A stretch of DNA of 34,836 nucleotides from Bowdeniella nasicola (GCA_030537895.1 JAUNVA010000010.1:47000-81835), one strand, 5' to 3'. Shown: positions 1-10,220, numbered from the stretch's first letter. Notes: generated from the letters alone by a model not told the origin. Numbers and translations are program-made.

Positions 1-111
1 CACGCGCGACGCCCGCTCGCCCCACACAGGAGCGGCCGCGCCCGCGCCCCGGGATGGTGGGCGGGCGCGGACGCTCTGTTGGGTGCGCCTCCGACGGCGC
101 TTACGGCGCGG

Positions 112-1401
<1,290 letters not shown>

Positions 1402-1531
1402 TTAGTGTTCGTGACAATGTACCCTTCCAGCCTAGAGCTAAACGGTTCCTCATGGGAGGACGAATGTCACGTGACGCCGGACTGGAGCGGACGTGCCGGC
1501 CCGGCCTCGCGCGGCACGAAGAGGAACGCTG

Positions 1532-2041
1532 TTAGTTGGCGCCCTCAGCGCCAATGAGCCACGGGGGAAGATCTGCGACGCCATCCGCCCCGAAGTCGAG
1601 TCCATAGCGGGGACTCACCTCGGCGCTTGAGACTAGGGCGTTCGCCCGTTCGAAAATCTCCGTCGCGTCCTCGGACATCTGGACCTTCTGCTGCACGAGG
1701 GTCGCGCCGAGCCCGCGCAAGGTGGCCTCGGAAAGTGTGGCCGGGTCGACGCCGGCCTGCTCAAGGGCCTGGCGGGTCTCGGTCTCACTCACAACAATGC
1801 CGTGCTCACCCGCGGCCACGAGAATCGACTCGGCCAGGACCGCGAACTCTGCCGCCGCGGAGACCGAACCGGCTCCACCCGTGATCCCGGGAAGTTCGAT
1901 ACTCAGCTCCGAGATGGCCTGTTCGCTGATCGGGTGCCCGTCAACAACGACGGCGGTGCCCTGCTGGGCACAGCCCGCGAGCGCGGAGCCGGTGATGGCG
2001 AGGCTCGCGAGGACCGCAAACGGGCGCAAGGGGATGGACAC
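1532..2041 (-). CDS. SurA N-terminal-like lipoprotein
   Basis: Predicted lipoprotein of 169 residues, exported and acylated at Cys24 (lipobox LAGC, residues 21-24, after a hydrophobic stretch from about residue 8). The mature part has the helical look of the SurA N-terminal chaperone region (VVVDGHPISEQAISEL, then an Ala/Glu-rich helix). No parvulin PPIase domain follows, so a peptidyl-prolyl isomerase activity is not supported. An upstream ATG at 2077 is open in frame, but the GTG at 2041 has a near-perfect GGAGG (2048-2052) 6 nt before it and gives a clean signal peptide, so I take 2041. It lies 60 nt after mfd. A SurA-like lipoprotein between mfd and eno is a familiar actinobacterial arrangement. 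Its client proteins are unknown. Confidence 0.85.
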   Translation of the reverse strand: MSIPLRPFAVLASLAITGSALAGCAQQGTAVVVDGHPISEQAISELSIELPGITGGAGSVSAAAEFAVLAESILVAAGEHGIVVSETETRQALEQAGVDPATLSEATLRGLGATLVQQKVQMSEDATEIFERANALVSSAEVSPRYGLDFGADGVADLPPWLIGAEGAN

Positions 2042-2101
2042 AGTTGGCCTCCAGTTCCAAGTTATCGACGGTTTCATGGTATCCGGTTCGAGCTACTCCA
2101 G

Positions 2102-5100
2102 CTACGCTACGGGTCCCGAACCGGTGCCCTTGACAATGGCTTCCAGGAGCGCGATGAGGTCGCGCACCCAAGCCAACAATTCGTCGTCGTCGAGTGCACG
2201 TTCCCCCAATCCGCGCGATTTGGGCAGCGGCACAAGAACCTGGCGGGTTGCCAGACGAATGTGAGTCCCCGGGTGCAAACGCTTCAGGCGGGCCTGTTGG
2301 GATTCTTTCAACTGGAGGGGGCCGATCCGCAGCATCTGGCCCTGCTGGACAATCTCCTGCAGCCCGATGTGCCGGGCACGCTCCCGCAGCGTCGCAACGG
2401 TGAAGAGCCGCTCAGTCGTGAGCGGAATCGGTCCGTAGCGGTCGATGAGTTCGGCACGCACTTCCGCGAGGTCGGCGTCGCTGTGGGCGGCCGCGATCTT
2501 CGTGTACGCCTCCAGGCGCAGGCGCTCGTGCCCGATATAGTCCTCGGGGACATGGGCATCCACGGGTAGCTCGAGCTTCATCTCCTTCACGGCCTGGTAT
2601 TCACCCTTGAATGCGGCGACGGCCTCGGCAACCATCCGCACATACAGGTCGAAGCCAACGCCGGCGATGTGGCCAGACTGTTCACCGCCGAGCAGGTTAC
2701 CGGCGCCGCGAATCTCCAGATCCTTCATCGCGACCTGCATGCCCGCACCGAGGTCCGTGTTCGCAGCGATGGTGCGCAACCGCTCATAAGCGGTCTCGGT
2801 GAGCACCTTGTCGGGAGAGTAGAGGAAGTAGGCGTAGGCGCGGTCGCGGCCCCGGCCGACGCGGCCACGTAGCTGGTGCAGTTGTGAGAGACCGAAATGT
2901 TCGGCGCGATCCACGATGAGGGTGTTGGCATTCGAGATATCGAGCCCGGTCTCCACGATCGTGGTACACACAAGGACATCGAAGTCGTGGTTCCAAAAGT
3001 CGACGATGACGCGCTCGAGCTGGTGCTCGTTCATCTTGCCGTGCGCCACCGCGATGCGGGCCTCCGGTACGAGTTCAGCCAGCCGCGCCGCCACCGAATC
3101 GATATCCTCGACCCGGTTATGCACGAAGAACACCTGGCCCTCCCGTAGGAGTTCACGCCGGATCGCCGCCGCGATCTGGCGTTCCTCGTAGCGGCCCACG
3201 TAGGTGAGGATCGGGTGGCGCTCCTCGGGTGGAGTTGCGAGGGTCGACATCTCGCGGATACCCGTCACCGCCATCTCGAGTGTGCGCGGGATCGGGGTGG
3301 CGCTCATCGAGAGCACGTCCACGTCGGTACGCAGCTGTTTGAGGGCCTCCTTGTGTTCGACACCGAACCGCTGTTCCTCGTCCACAATGAGCAGTCCGAG
3401 ATTCTTAAAGTGCACATCTCCCGTGATGAGGCGGTGGGTACCGATCACGACGTCGATCTCACCCGACTTCAATCCCGCTTTCACCTCGGCGGCCTGCGTA
3501 TCACTCTGGAAACGCGACAGAGCCGCGACCTTCACGGGGAAGCCAGCATAGCGCTCTGTGAAAGTCTCGTAGTGCTGCTGCACGAGCAGCGTCGTCGGCA
3601 CGAGCACCGCAACCTGGGCGCCATCCTGTACGGCCTTAAACGCGGCCCGCACCGCGATCTCGGTCTTGCCGTAGCCGACGTCACCACAGATGAGCCGATC
3701 CATCGGGACCGGCTTTTCCATATCGGCCTTCACATCCTCGATGGTGGCGAGCTGATCGGGGGTCTCCACAAACGGGAAGGCCTCCTCCAGCTCCGTCTGC
3801 CAGGGCGTATCCGGGGCAAAGGCGTGGCCCTTCGTGGAGGTGCGCACCGCATACAGCCGCACGAGTTCGGCCGCGATCTCACGGATGGCCTTGCGGGCCT
3901 TTGATTTCGTGCGCGCCCAGTCGCTGCCCCCAAGACGGTTCACCGAGGGGGATTCCCCGCCCGTGTACCTGGTGACCTGGTCCAGAGAGTCAGTGGGCAC
4001 GAATAGCCGGTCAGGCGGCCCGCCGCGCCTCGAGGGAGCGTACTCGATGACGACGTATTCACGCCGCCCCTTCTTCGCTCCCACCCCGACGGAGCGGGTG
4101 ATGAGCTCGACAAACCGCCCGATACCGTGCCGGTCGTGGACGACATAATCGCCCGGGCTCAGGGCCAAGGGGTCCACGGTCTTGCGGCGGCGCGCCGGCA
4201 TCGACGACTTACCGGCCTGGTGTTCGCGACGTCGCCCAGTCAAGTCCGCGTGGGCGAGATGCGCGAGGCGGGCCGGGCCATCCGTGTAGCCCTCGGGTAG
4301 CACGCCGAGACTCACATGCACGACGCCCGGCGTGAGTTCCTCCGGCAGGTCCGGGCTGTAGATGGCGGGAACCTCCACCTCGCCCAACTGTTCACTGACG
4401 CGCTTCGCTGGCCCGGGCCCGTCGGTTGTGATGACAACGCGCATGCCCTCGTGCAGCCACGCACGCAAGTCCTTCGCAAGCTCATCGAGCCGTCCGCGAT
4501 AGCGCTTCGTCTGCTCCGCGCGAAGCGCGATCCTGTCCTCCGCTCCGCTCGGCAGAGACGTGATCTCCCACCAGCCGAGGTTGCGGGCAAGGGCACTCGC
4601 GCGCGTGTCCTCAAGGGAGGCGAAGGAGGCCTTGCCGAGCACGAGTGGGGCGCTGCCGCCGGCAGCGGCAGAAGTCCACGCGGCGGAGAGAAACTCCTCC
4701 GTCGTGGCCATGAGGTCCGCAACGCGCCGCTCCAACCGTTCTGGATCGAGTGCCACGGCAAGGAAGTCGTCGGGCACTGCACTCACTACGGGGACCATCT
4801 GTTCGCACAGCAGGCCCGCCAGCGATTCCATCCCCTCGGGTGCGGCACCGTCTGCGATCTGCTCGAGCAGATCGGAAGCTCCTGGGAAATCGGCGAGGGC
4901 CACCCGCGCGCGTTTGCGCACCGCCTCGGTGACGAGGATCTCGCGGGCGGGCGGGGCCCACAGATATTCGCGTTCTGCGATGGAGCGCTGGTCGGCAACG
5001 GAAAAGGAGCGGATCTCCTCGACCTCGTCACCAAAAAATTCGAGGCGCAGCGGATGAGGCTCGGTCGGGGGAAAGACATCGAGGATGCCGCCCCGCACCG

Positions 5101-5638
5101 CGAATTCACCGCGCCGCTCCACCATGTCCACGCGGGTGTAGGCGCTCATCGCAAGCCGAGCAGTGACGTCCTCCAGGTCCGCGTAGTCGCCCACTCGTAG
5201 CTGCACGGGTTCCAGGTCACCGAGGCCAGCGACGATCGGTTGAACGAGCGCCCGCACGGGCGCGACGACGACGCGGAGCTCACCAGCCCCGGGCACCCCG
5301 TCCTCCGGATGGGCAAGACGACGCAGCACGGCCAGGCGGCGGGCGACTGTGTCGGCGCGTGGCGAGAGTCGCTCGTGCGGCAGGGTCTCCCAGGAGGGGA
5401 AGACCGCGATACCGTCCTCAGGTAGATAGCTCGCGAGTGCCGCCGCGAGTTCGTCGGCTTCTCGACCAGTCGCTGTCGTGATGAGGAGCCGCCGCGTCCG
5501 GGCCAGCAAGGCGAGGAGGGCAGGCCGCACGCCGGGGGTCGCATCGATGGTGCGCAGGCCACGCTCGGACAGGGCCTCAAGGGTGGCGGAAACTCCCGGA
5601 TCGGCGGTCAGGAGGGGCAGCAGGGGGCGCAGTTTCAC
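2102..5638 (-). CDS. mfd: Transcription-repair coupling factor
   Basis: ATP-dependent DNA translocase that pushes stalled RNA polymerase off damaged DNA and recruits UvrA. The 1178 residues are normal for the family. Order of domains: UvrB-like N-terminal region (about 1-350); CarD-like RNA polymerase-interacting domain near 490-560 (GDYVVHDRHGIGRF); helicase core with Walker A GDVGYGKTE near 650, DEEQ box (LLIVDEEQRFGVEHKE) near 753, and QLHQLRGRVGRGRDRAY near 926 (motif VI/TRG region); then the C-terminal TRCF domain. The start is GTG with AGGA 7 nt upstream. It follows pth after 63 nt and precedes the lipoprotein, probably in one transcript. Confidence 0.98.
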   Translation of the reverse strand: MKLRPLLPLLTADPGVSATLEALSERGLRTIDATPGVRPALLALLARTRRLLITTATGREADELAAALASYLPEDGIAVFPSWETLPHERLSPRADTVARRLAVLRRLAHPEDGVPGAGELRVVVAPVRALVQPIVAGLGDLEPVQLRVGDYADLEDVTARLAMSAYTRVDMVERRGEFAVRGGILDVFPPTEPHPLRLEFFGDEVEEIRSFSVADQRSIAEREYLWAPPAREILVTEAVRKRARVALADFPGASDLLEQIADGAAPEGMESLAGLLCEQMVPVVSAVPDDFLAVALDPERLERRVADLMATTEEFLSAAWTSAAAGGSAPLVLGKASFASLEDTRASALARNLGWWEITSLPSGAEDRIALRAEQTKRYRGRLDELAKDLRAWLHEGMRVVITTDGPGPAKRVSEQLGEVEVPAIYSPDLPEELTPGVVHVSLGVLPEGYTDGPARLAHLAHADLTGRRREHQAGKSSMPARRRKTVDPLALSPGDYVVHDRHGIGRFVELITRSVGVGAKKGRREYVVIEYAPSRRGGPPDRLFVPTDSLDQVTRYTGGESPSVNRLGGSDWARTKSKARKAIREIAAELVRLYAVRTSTKGHAFAPDTPWQTELEEAFPFVETPDQLATIEDVKADMEKPVPMDRLICGDVGYGKTEIAVRAAFKAVQDGAQVAVLVPTTLLVQQHYETFTERYAGFPVKVAALSRFQSDTQAAEVKAGLKSGEIDVVIGTHRLITGDVHFKNLGLLIVDEEQRFGVEHKEALKQLRTDVDVLSMSATPIPRTLEMAVTGIREMSTLATPPEERHPILTYVGRYEERQIAAAIRRELLREGQVFFVHNRVEDIDSVAARLAELVPEARIAVAHGKMNEHQLERVIVDFWNHDFDVLVCTTIVETGLDISNANTLIVDRAEHFGLSQLHQLRGRVGRGRDRAYAYFLYSPDKVLTETAYERLRTIAANTDLGAGMQVAMKDLEIRGAGNLLGGEQSGHIAGVGFDLYVRMVAEAVAAFKGEYQAVKEMKLELPVDAHVPEDYIGHERLRLEAYTKIAAAHSDADLAEVRAELIDRYGPIPLTTERLFTVATLRERARHIGLQEIVQQGQMLRIGPLQLKESQQARLKRLHPGTHIRLATRQVLVPLPKSRGLGERALDDDELLAWVRDLIALLEAIVKGTGSGPVA

Positions 5639-5701
5639 CGCTCGATCCTATCGGGTTGGGCGCGGCACGCGAATCGTGGAGCCAGCGCAGGTGCGGGACG
5701 C

Positions 5702-6295
5702 TTATGCGCTGTGCAGACGCATCTGGGCGGCGGCAAAACCCTCCCGGGCGACGTCTTCGAGGGCATCGGCGCTCTCCTGGATCGTCACGGCCCACTCGGA
5801 GCGTTCGGCGCCCGGAAAGTCCCGCAACACGTAGTCGGCGGGGTCCTGGCGTCCCGGGGGACGCCCGATCCCGATCCGTAGACGGGCGTACTCGCGCGAG
5901 CTGAGGGCCTGGGAAATCGACTTGAGGCCGTTGTGTCCGCCCTCGCCGCCGCCGCGTTTCAGCCTCAGGGTGTGGGGGGCGAGATCGAGATCGTCGTGGA
6001 TGACGAGCAGGTCCTCGACGCTCGCCCCATAGAAGGTGAGGAGCGCGGAGGTGGTGCGTCCGGACACATTCATGAAGGAGTTCGGGATCGCAAGGACGGC
6101 GCGCGGACCGGGTACGCCTCCCGGGCCCGTACCGAGCCGTGCCTCGGCTGCGAGGGCCCCAGACTTATGGCGCGTGAGGCGTGCGCCGCACCGTTTCGCC
6201 AATTCGGCGATCACGAGGTGCCCGACGTTATGTCGGGTGTTGGCGTAGCGCGGACCGGGGTTGCCAAGTCCAACGATGAGCAGGGGTGCCGCCAC
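5702..6295 (-). CDS. pth: Peptidyl-tRNA hydrolase
   Basis: Cleaves peptidyl-tRNA released during abortive translation and so recycles tRNA. The 197 residues are the usual length. The N-terminus LLIVGLGNPGPRYANTRHNVG holds the conserved Asn (N12) and the catalytic His (H22). The VIHDDLDL segment supplies the conserved Asp, followed by GGGEGGHNGLKS. The start is a GTG at 6295 with AAGGA 5 nt upstream. Pairing with rplY upstream is a conserved bacterial neighbourhood, but here the 108-nt gap holds two strong inverted repeats that could tune read-through from rplY. Confidence 0.97.
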   Translation of the reverse strand: MAAPLLIVGLGNPGPRYANTRHNVGHLVIAELAKRCGARLTRHKSGALAAEARLGTGPGGVPGPRAVLAIPNSFMNVSGRTTSALLTFYGASVEDLLVIHDDLDLAPHTLRLKRGGGEGGHNGLKSISQALSSREYARLRIGIGRPPGRQDPADYVLRDFPGAERSEWAVTIQESADALEDVAREGFAAAQMRLHSA

Positions 6296-6318
6296 GGTCG
6301 TCCTTCGGGTTGTGCGCG

Positions 6319-6352
6319 CCGCGCGGCACCCCGCACTCGGGATGCCGCGCGG
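6319..6352. repeat. Inverted repeat between rplY and pth (stem 1)
   Basis: CCGCGCGGCA at 6319-6328 is matched perfectly by TGCCGCGCGG at 6343-6352, with CCC/GGG able to extend the stem inside the loop. It lies 24 nt upstream of the pth start and has no U-tract on either side. It is therefore more likely an attenuator-like or RNA-processing structure than a plain terminator. Confidence 0.6.
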
Positions 6353-6371
6353 TCACGTGCGGTACGGTGCG

Positions 6372-6388
6372 GGCTCCGTGCCGGAGCC
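6372..6388. repeat. Hairpin just after rplY (stem 2)
   Basis: GGCTCCG (6372-6378) and CGGAGCC (6382-6388) form a 7-bp stem with a 3-nt loop, 15 nt past the rplY stop. TCACGTGC (6353-6360) and GCACGTGA (6389-6396) also pair and enclose it. A run of T is absent. It could reduce transcription into pth or protect the rplY 3' end. Confidence 0.55.
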
Positions 6389-6403
6389 TGCACGTGAGTC
6401 GGG

Positions 6404-7048
6404 TTAGGACTCTTCGTCCTCGGATTCTTCCTCGGAGCCCTCGTCGGTCTGCTCGTCCTCCGCGGCCTCGTCCTCGTCCTCGGAGCCCGGGGTCTCGAGG
6501 TCGGATTCATCGATGCGCGGGATCTCGACCACGACGAGGGGCTGCTCGTCGTCGAGCTCACAGGTGACATCCTCGGGCAGGCTGAGGTCGGACACGCGCA
6601 GCACGGCGCCGTCTTCCAGGCCCTCCACGCTGATGGTGATCTGCTCCGGAATGTCGATAACGGGGGCGTTGACCGGCAGGGAGTTGAGCTCGAGGTAGTG
6701 GATCGTGCCGGGGGCGGACTCGCCCTCAACGATGACCGGAACCTCGACGTCGACCTTCTGGCTGCGGGTCACGAGCGAGAGGTCGAGGTGCTCGATCTCG
6801 CGCGAGACCGGATGACGCTGCACGTCCTTCACGAGCGCGAGAGAAGTGTTGTCGTCGTATTCCACGTTGATCAGGGCGTTGATGTTGTCCTTGATGATGA
6901 GGAACGTCTCGTGGCCCGGCAAGGTCAGGTGGATCGGGGTGTCGCCCTTGGAGTACAGGACGGCGGGGATCTGGTCGTTGCGGCGAATGCGGCGGGCGGC
7001 GCCCTTACCGAAATCGGTGCGCAACGTGGCGTGAAGCGATGTTGGCAT
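6404..7048 (-). CDS. rplY: 50S ribosomal protein L25/general stress protein Ctc
   Basis: Binds 5S rRNA in the large ribosomal subunit; the long CTC form has an added C-terminal domain. The 214 residues include the L25 fold (TLRTDFGKGAARRIRR, then IPAVLYSKGD) at residues 1-95, the TL5/CTC beta domain to about 180, and a very acidic tail (DEDEAAEDEQ and onward) typical of actinobacterial members. An in-frame ATG at 7090 exists, but the ATG at 7048 has AAGGAG (7055-7060) 6 nt upstream and gives the family N-terminus MPTSLHATLR, so I use it. The 224 nt separating it from prs include a TAGGCT -10-like element at 7187-7192, so it may have its own promoter. Confidence 0.96.
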   Translation of the reverse strand: MPTSLHATLRTDFGKGAARRIRRNDQIPAVLYSKGDTPIHLTLPGHETFLIIKDNINALINVEYDDNTSLALVKDVQRHPVSREIEHLDLSLVTRSQKVDVEVPVIVEGESAPGTIHYLELNSLPVNAPVIDIPEQITISVEGLEDGAVLRVSDLSLPEDVTCELDDEQPLVVVEIPRIDESDLETPGSEDEDEAAEDEQTDEGSEEESEDEES

Positions 7049-7272
7049 GGTGTGCTCCTTCGTTAGCTGGTCACGGTGGTGTACCGGCAAGACGACCAGC
7101 GTCGCTCGATGCCGAAGAAGCTGGCCGCGTCGATAACGGAGTACGCTCGAGATTCGGGCGCCTCCCTCGCCGAGGCAACGCAGCCCAGCCTAGCGCAGCA
7201 CCACGAGAGCGCGCCACACGCGTGAGCAGTGCCACGCCCGACGTTGCCCGAGTAGTTCGATGTGTCCGGTGG

Positions 7273-8253
7273 CTAGGAGTTTCCGTCGAACAGGCTCGTG
7301 ACCGAGCCGTCGTCGAAGACTTCTCGAATGGCGCGTGCGAGCAGCGGCGCGATCGGGAGGACCGTGAGGTTCTCGAACCGCTTCTCGGGCTCGATCGGCA
7401 GCGTGTCCGTGACGATGACCTCGCGGGCCCCGCATTCGGCGAGCCGCTGGGTCGCCGGATCGGACAGGACGCCGTGGGTAGCCGCCACGATGACGTCCTT
7501 CGCGCCTTCCGCCATGAGCACCCGCACTGCCTCCGTGATAGTGCCGCCCGTGTCGATGAGGTCGTCCACGAGCACGCATGAGCGGCCTTCGACGTCGCCG
7601 ACGACCCGGTTGGCGACCGCCTGGTTCGGGCGCGTGATGTCGCGGGTCTTGTGGATGAAGGCGAGCGGCCCCCCGCCGAGCTTCGCCGCCCACTTCTCGG
7701 CGACGCGGATGCGCCCGGCGTCCGGGGAGACGACCGTGCAGTTCGACGTGTCGACGCGAGCGCGCACATAGTCGGTGAGGATCGGCATGGCCCACAGGTG
7801 GTCAACGGGTCCATCGAAAAAGCCCTGTAGCTGCGCGGTATGCAGATCCACGCTCATCACCCGGTTCGCGCCAGCCGTGCGGAACAGATCGGCCATGAGG
7901 CGAGCCGAGATCGGCTCGCGCCCGCGATGTTTCTTGTCCTGCCGGGCGTAGGGGAAAAACGGCATGACCACGGTGATGCGCTTCGCACTCGCGCGCTTGA
8001 GCGCATCGACCATGATGAGCTGCTCAACGATCCACTGGTTAATCGGCGTGGTGTGTGACTGAATGACGAAGGCATCGGCGCCACGCACCGACTCGGAGAA
8101 CCGCACGTAGATCTCGCCGTTGGCGAAGTCATAGGCCGTGGTGGGAAGAACCTCGATGCCGAGTTCCTCGGCCACCTCCTTCGCAAGGCGGGGGTAGGCC
8201 CGCCCCGAGATGAGGACGAGATGCTTTTCACCCTGGGAATGGATGCCGGTCAT
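7273..8253 (-). CDS. prs: Ribose-phosphate pyrophosphokinase (PRPP synthase)
   Basis: Makes PRPP from ribose 5-phosphate and ATP, feeding purine, pyrimidine, NAD, His and Trp synthesis. The 326 residues span the class I family. Visible marks are the N-terminal strand LVLISGRAYPRLA, FANGEIYVRFSESVRG, the VMSVDLHTAQLQGFFDGPVD metal/ATP region, and the PRPP-binding loop VLVDDLIDTGGTI near residue 230. The ATG overlaps the glmU stop by 4 nt (ATGA), and AGGAGG lies 10 nt upstream inside glmU, so the two genes are translationally coupled. The glmU-prs order is conserved in actinobacteria. Confidence 0.98.
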   Translation of the reverse strand: MTGIHSQGEKHLVLISGRAYPRLAKEVAEELGIEVLPTTAYDFANGEIYVRFSESVRGADAFVIQSHTTPINQWIVEQLIMVDALKRASAKRITVVMPFFPYARQDKKHRGREPISARLMADLFRTAGANRVMSVDLHTAQLQGFFDGPVDHLWAMPILTDYVRARVDTSNCTVVSPDAGRIRVAEKWAAKLGGGPLAFIHKTRDITRPNQAVANRVVGDVEGRSCVLVDDLIDTGGTITEAVRVLMAEGAKDVIVAATHGVLSDPATQRLAECGAREVIVTDTLPIEPEKRFENLTVLPIAPLLARAIREVFDDGSVTSLFDGNS

Positions 8254-9389
8254 GACTGTGTTTCCTCCTGCGACGCTGCGCTGTCGCGTGAGCCGCGGAC
8301 GCTGGTGATGTCACTGAATGGGGCGATACGCTCGCCCGCAAGAACCATTGAATCAGGTCCGAGGTGAACAAACGGACCAACGGTGGCCTCATTTTGGATG
8401 CGGGCGAGGTTTGCGTGGGTACGAATGACACGAGCCCGCTGCCCCACTTCGGTGTCTTTCAGGGTCGTATCGGGCCCGATGTCTGTGCCGGCACCCACGG
8501 TGGTAGCGCCGAGCAGTTGGCAGCCGGGGTGGATGGTGACGTCGGGAGCGAGCGTGACATCGACGTCAACCCAGGTTGAGTTCGGATCGATAACCGTGAC
8601 CCCGGCCTTCATCCAGGAGGTGAGAGTGCGACGGTTGAGTTCGGCACCGAGCGCAGCGAGCTGGGAGCGGTCGTTGGCCCCCTCCGCGCTCATCGCGTCG
8701 GACAGCACATGGGCACCGACGGGACTGCCGGCCCGCGCGGTGAGTGCGATGACGTCGGTCAGGTAAACCTCGCCCTGCGCATTGTTGGTGTCGACCTGGC
8801 CGAGCGCGCGGGAGAGCACGTCGGCATCGAAAACATAGGTGGCGGTGTTGATCTCACTGATCGCCCGCTCTGCTTCGCTCGCGTCCTTCTCCTCGACGAT
8901 CCCCACGACGCGGTCATCCTCATCGCGCACAATTCGCCCGTAACCGAACGGGTTGGGTACGCGCGCGGTCAGCACCGTGATGGCGTTGCCGTCGCGCTCG
9001 TGGGCGGCCAGCAGGGCGCTAAGTTCATCGGCATTCAGCAGCGGGGTATCCCCGGCAGTCACAAGGACGGGGCCGTGCAGTTCACCGAGCGAATCCAGGC
9101 CACACTGCACGGCGCGTCCCGTGCCCGGCACCTCATCCTGATCGGCGATGATCGCCTCCGGGTCGAGATCAAGGACGTGGCGGACGACGGCGTCACGTCG
9201 GTGGCGCACGACGACGCAGAGTCGCTCGGGCTCCAGGGCCCGAGCGGAGGTGAGGACGTGGCCGAGTAGGGAGCGGCCCGCGACGGTGTGAAGCACCTTC
9301 GGGGTGTCGGATTTCATACGAGTCCCCGCGCCGGCGGCGAGCACCAATGCTGCGGCGAGTCGGGGGCGAGAGGGCTGTTCAGTGGTCAC
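8250..9389 (-). CDS. glmU: UDP-GlcNAc pyrophosphorylase, GlmU-type, lacking the acetyltransferase end
   Basis: The N-terminal half (residues 1-250) is a clear GlmU uridyltransferase: LAAGAGTRMKSDTPKVLH loop, LVTAGDTPLL, NPFGYGRIVR and GEVYLTDVI. It should make UDP-GlcNAc from GlcNAc-1-P and UTP. A left-handed beta-helix begins near 265 but runs only to about 365 and ends in a Ser/Glu-rich tail. The usual bifunctional protein has roughly 450-490 residues; this has 379. The segment that carries the acetyl-transfer His, Tyr, Asn and Lys residues and acetyl-CoA contacts is missing, and the LRPG motif reads LGPD. The stop overlaps prs by ATGA, with no remnant beyond it, so this looks like a settled short form. 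The GTG at 9389 is chosen over longer openings, which would cross the tRNA gene; AGGAGG is 11 nt upstream. Confidence 0.9.
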   Translation of the reverse strand: MTTEQPSRPRLAAALVLAAGAGTRMKSDTPKVLHTVAGRSLLGHVLTSARALEPERLCVVVRHRRDAVVRHVLDLDPEAIIADQDEVPGTGRAVQCGLDSLGELHGPVLVTAGDTPLLNADELSALLAAHERDGNAITVLTARVPNPFGYGRIVRDEDDRVVGIVEEKDASEAERAISEINTATYVFDADVLSRALGQVDTNNAQGEVYLTDVIALTARAGSPVGAHVLSDAMSAEGANDRSQLAALGAELNRRTLTSWMKAGVTVIDPNSTWVDVDVTLAPDVTIHPGCQLLGATTVGAGTDIGPDTTLKDTEVGQRARVIRTHANLARIQNEATVGPFVHLGPDSMVLAGERIAPFSDITSVRGSRDSAASQEETQS

Positions 9390-9442
9390 GAAACCATGGC
9401 CTCCTGGGCGGTGTAGTGACGGGCGATCCCCACTGTACCCCG

Positions 9443-9517
9443 TGGCTCCGCCCCCAGGATTCGAACCCGGACCGCAAGGCACCAAAGGCCTGCGTGCTGC
9501 CGTTACACCAGGGCGGA
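9443..9517 (-). tRNA. tRNA-Gln (anticodon TTG)
   Basis: The 75-nt cloverleaf includes an encoded CCA. Acceptor arm TCCGCCC (9511-9517) pairs with GGGCGGA (9447-9453), discriminator G at 9446, CCA at 9443-9445. The D arm GTGT/GCAC encloses AACGGCA, the anticodon loop is CTTTGGT with TTG at 9483-9485, and the T loop is TTCGAAT. The outermost anticodon-stem pair is a C/T mismatch; the other four pairs are sound. The acceptor sequence and D arm resemble other actinobacterial tRNA-Gln genes. It lies 53 nt upstream of glmU on the same strand. Confidence 0.95.
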
Positions 9518-9529
9518 TTAACGGTGCCA

Positions 9530-9560
9530 AGTGTATCCCGAGAGGGCGCGGCACCCACAA
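9530..9560 (-). promoter_or_regulatory. Probable promoter of tRNA-Gln/glmU
   Basis: TACACT at 9530-9535 would be the -10, ending 12 nt before the tRNA 5' end. TTGTGG at 9555-9560 is a possible -35, although the 19-nt spacing is long. The region also lies just ahead of the divergent TetR gene, whose transcript must begin within or next to it. Confidence 0.4.
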
Positions 9561-9578
9561 TCGGGCATGATAAGAGGC

Positions 9579-10220
9579 GTGGCACCCGATAACCCGCGCC
9601 CTGCGCGTTCCCGCATGACTGGCACCCAGCGCCGCGAACAGCTGATCTGCGTCGGCCGTACCCTCTTCGCCAAGAAGGGCTACGACGGTACCTCGGTCGA
9701 GGAGATCGCCGCCGCTGCGAAGGTTTCCAAACCGGTGATCTACGAGCATTTTGGCGGAAAGGAAGGGATGTATGCCGTCATCGTGGACCGTGAGGTGCAG
9801 GACCTCACCGGGGCGATCATCGGGTCTCTAGACGACGGCGGACATCCGCGGGCGATCGTGGAGCGCACCTGCCTCGCGCTGCTCGACTACATCGAGCAGA
9901 ACGCCAATGGCTTCCGGATCCTCGTGCGTGACTCTCCCGTCACGCAGTCCACGGGGACGTTCTCCTCACTGATCGGCGACGTCGCTGTTCAGGTTGAACA
10001 CCTGCTCGCCGATCAGTTCAAGCAACGCGGCCTCAACCCCAAGATGGCCCCCATGTACGCCCAGATGCTCGTCGGCATGATCGCCCTCACGGGGCAATGG
10101 TGGCTCGAGGCGCGCAAGCCCGCGAAGGCAGAGGTCGCCGCGCACGTGGTGAACCTCGCCTGGAATGGGCTCGGTGCGATGAAGAAGAAGCCGCGCCTGT
10201 CCGAGGAACCACACTCCTGA
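9579..10220 (+). CDS. TetR/AcrR-family transcriptional regulator
   Basis: DNA-binding repressor-type protein of 213 residues. The N-terminal helix-turn-helix is clear (REQLICVGRTLFAKKGYDGT, EEIAAAAKVSKPVIYEHFGGKEGMY), followed by an all-helical ligand domain with QWWLEARKP near the C-terminus. The start is uncertain. GTG 9579 lies 7 nt after a CATGAT -10-like hexamer (9566-9571) and could begin a leaderless mRNA; AGAGG just before it is too close for a normal RBS. ATG 9567 and ATG 9615 are alternatives. It diverges from tRNA-Gln and converges on the small Cys protein. Target genes and ligand cannot be told from sequence. Confidence 0.88.
   Translation: MAPDNPRPARSRMTGTQRREQLICVGRTLFAKKGYDGTSVEEIAAAAKVSKPVIYEHFGGKEGMYAVIVDREVQDLTGAIIGSLDDGGHPRAIVERTCLALLDYIEQNANGFRILVRDSPVTQSTGTFSSLIGDVAVQVEHLLADQFKQRGLNPKMAPMYAQMLVGMIALTGQWWLEARKPAKAEVAAHVVNLAWNGLGAMKKKPRLSEEPHS

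Noticed and set aside
9390..9749. Longer N-terminus for glmU
   Set aside because: It would read through tRNA-Gln and the divergent promoter region, and the family N-terminus begins at 9389.
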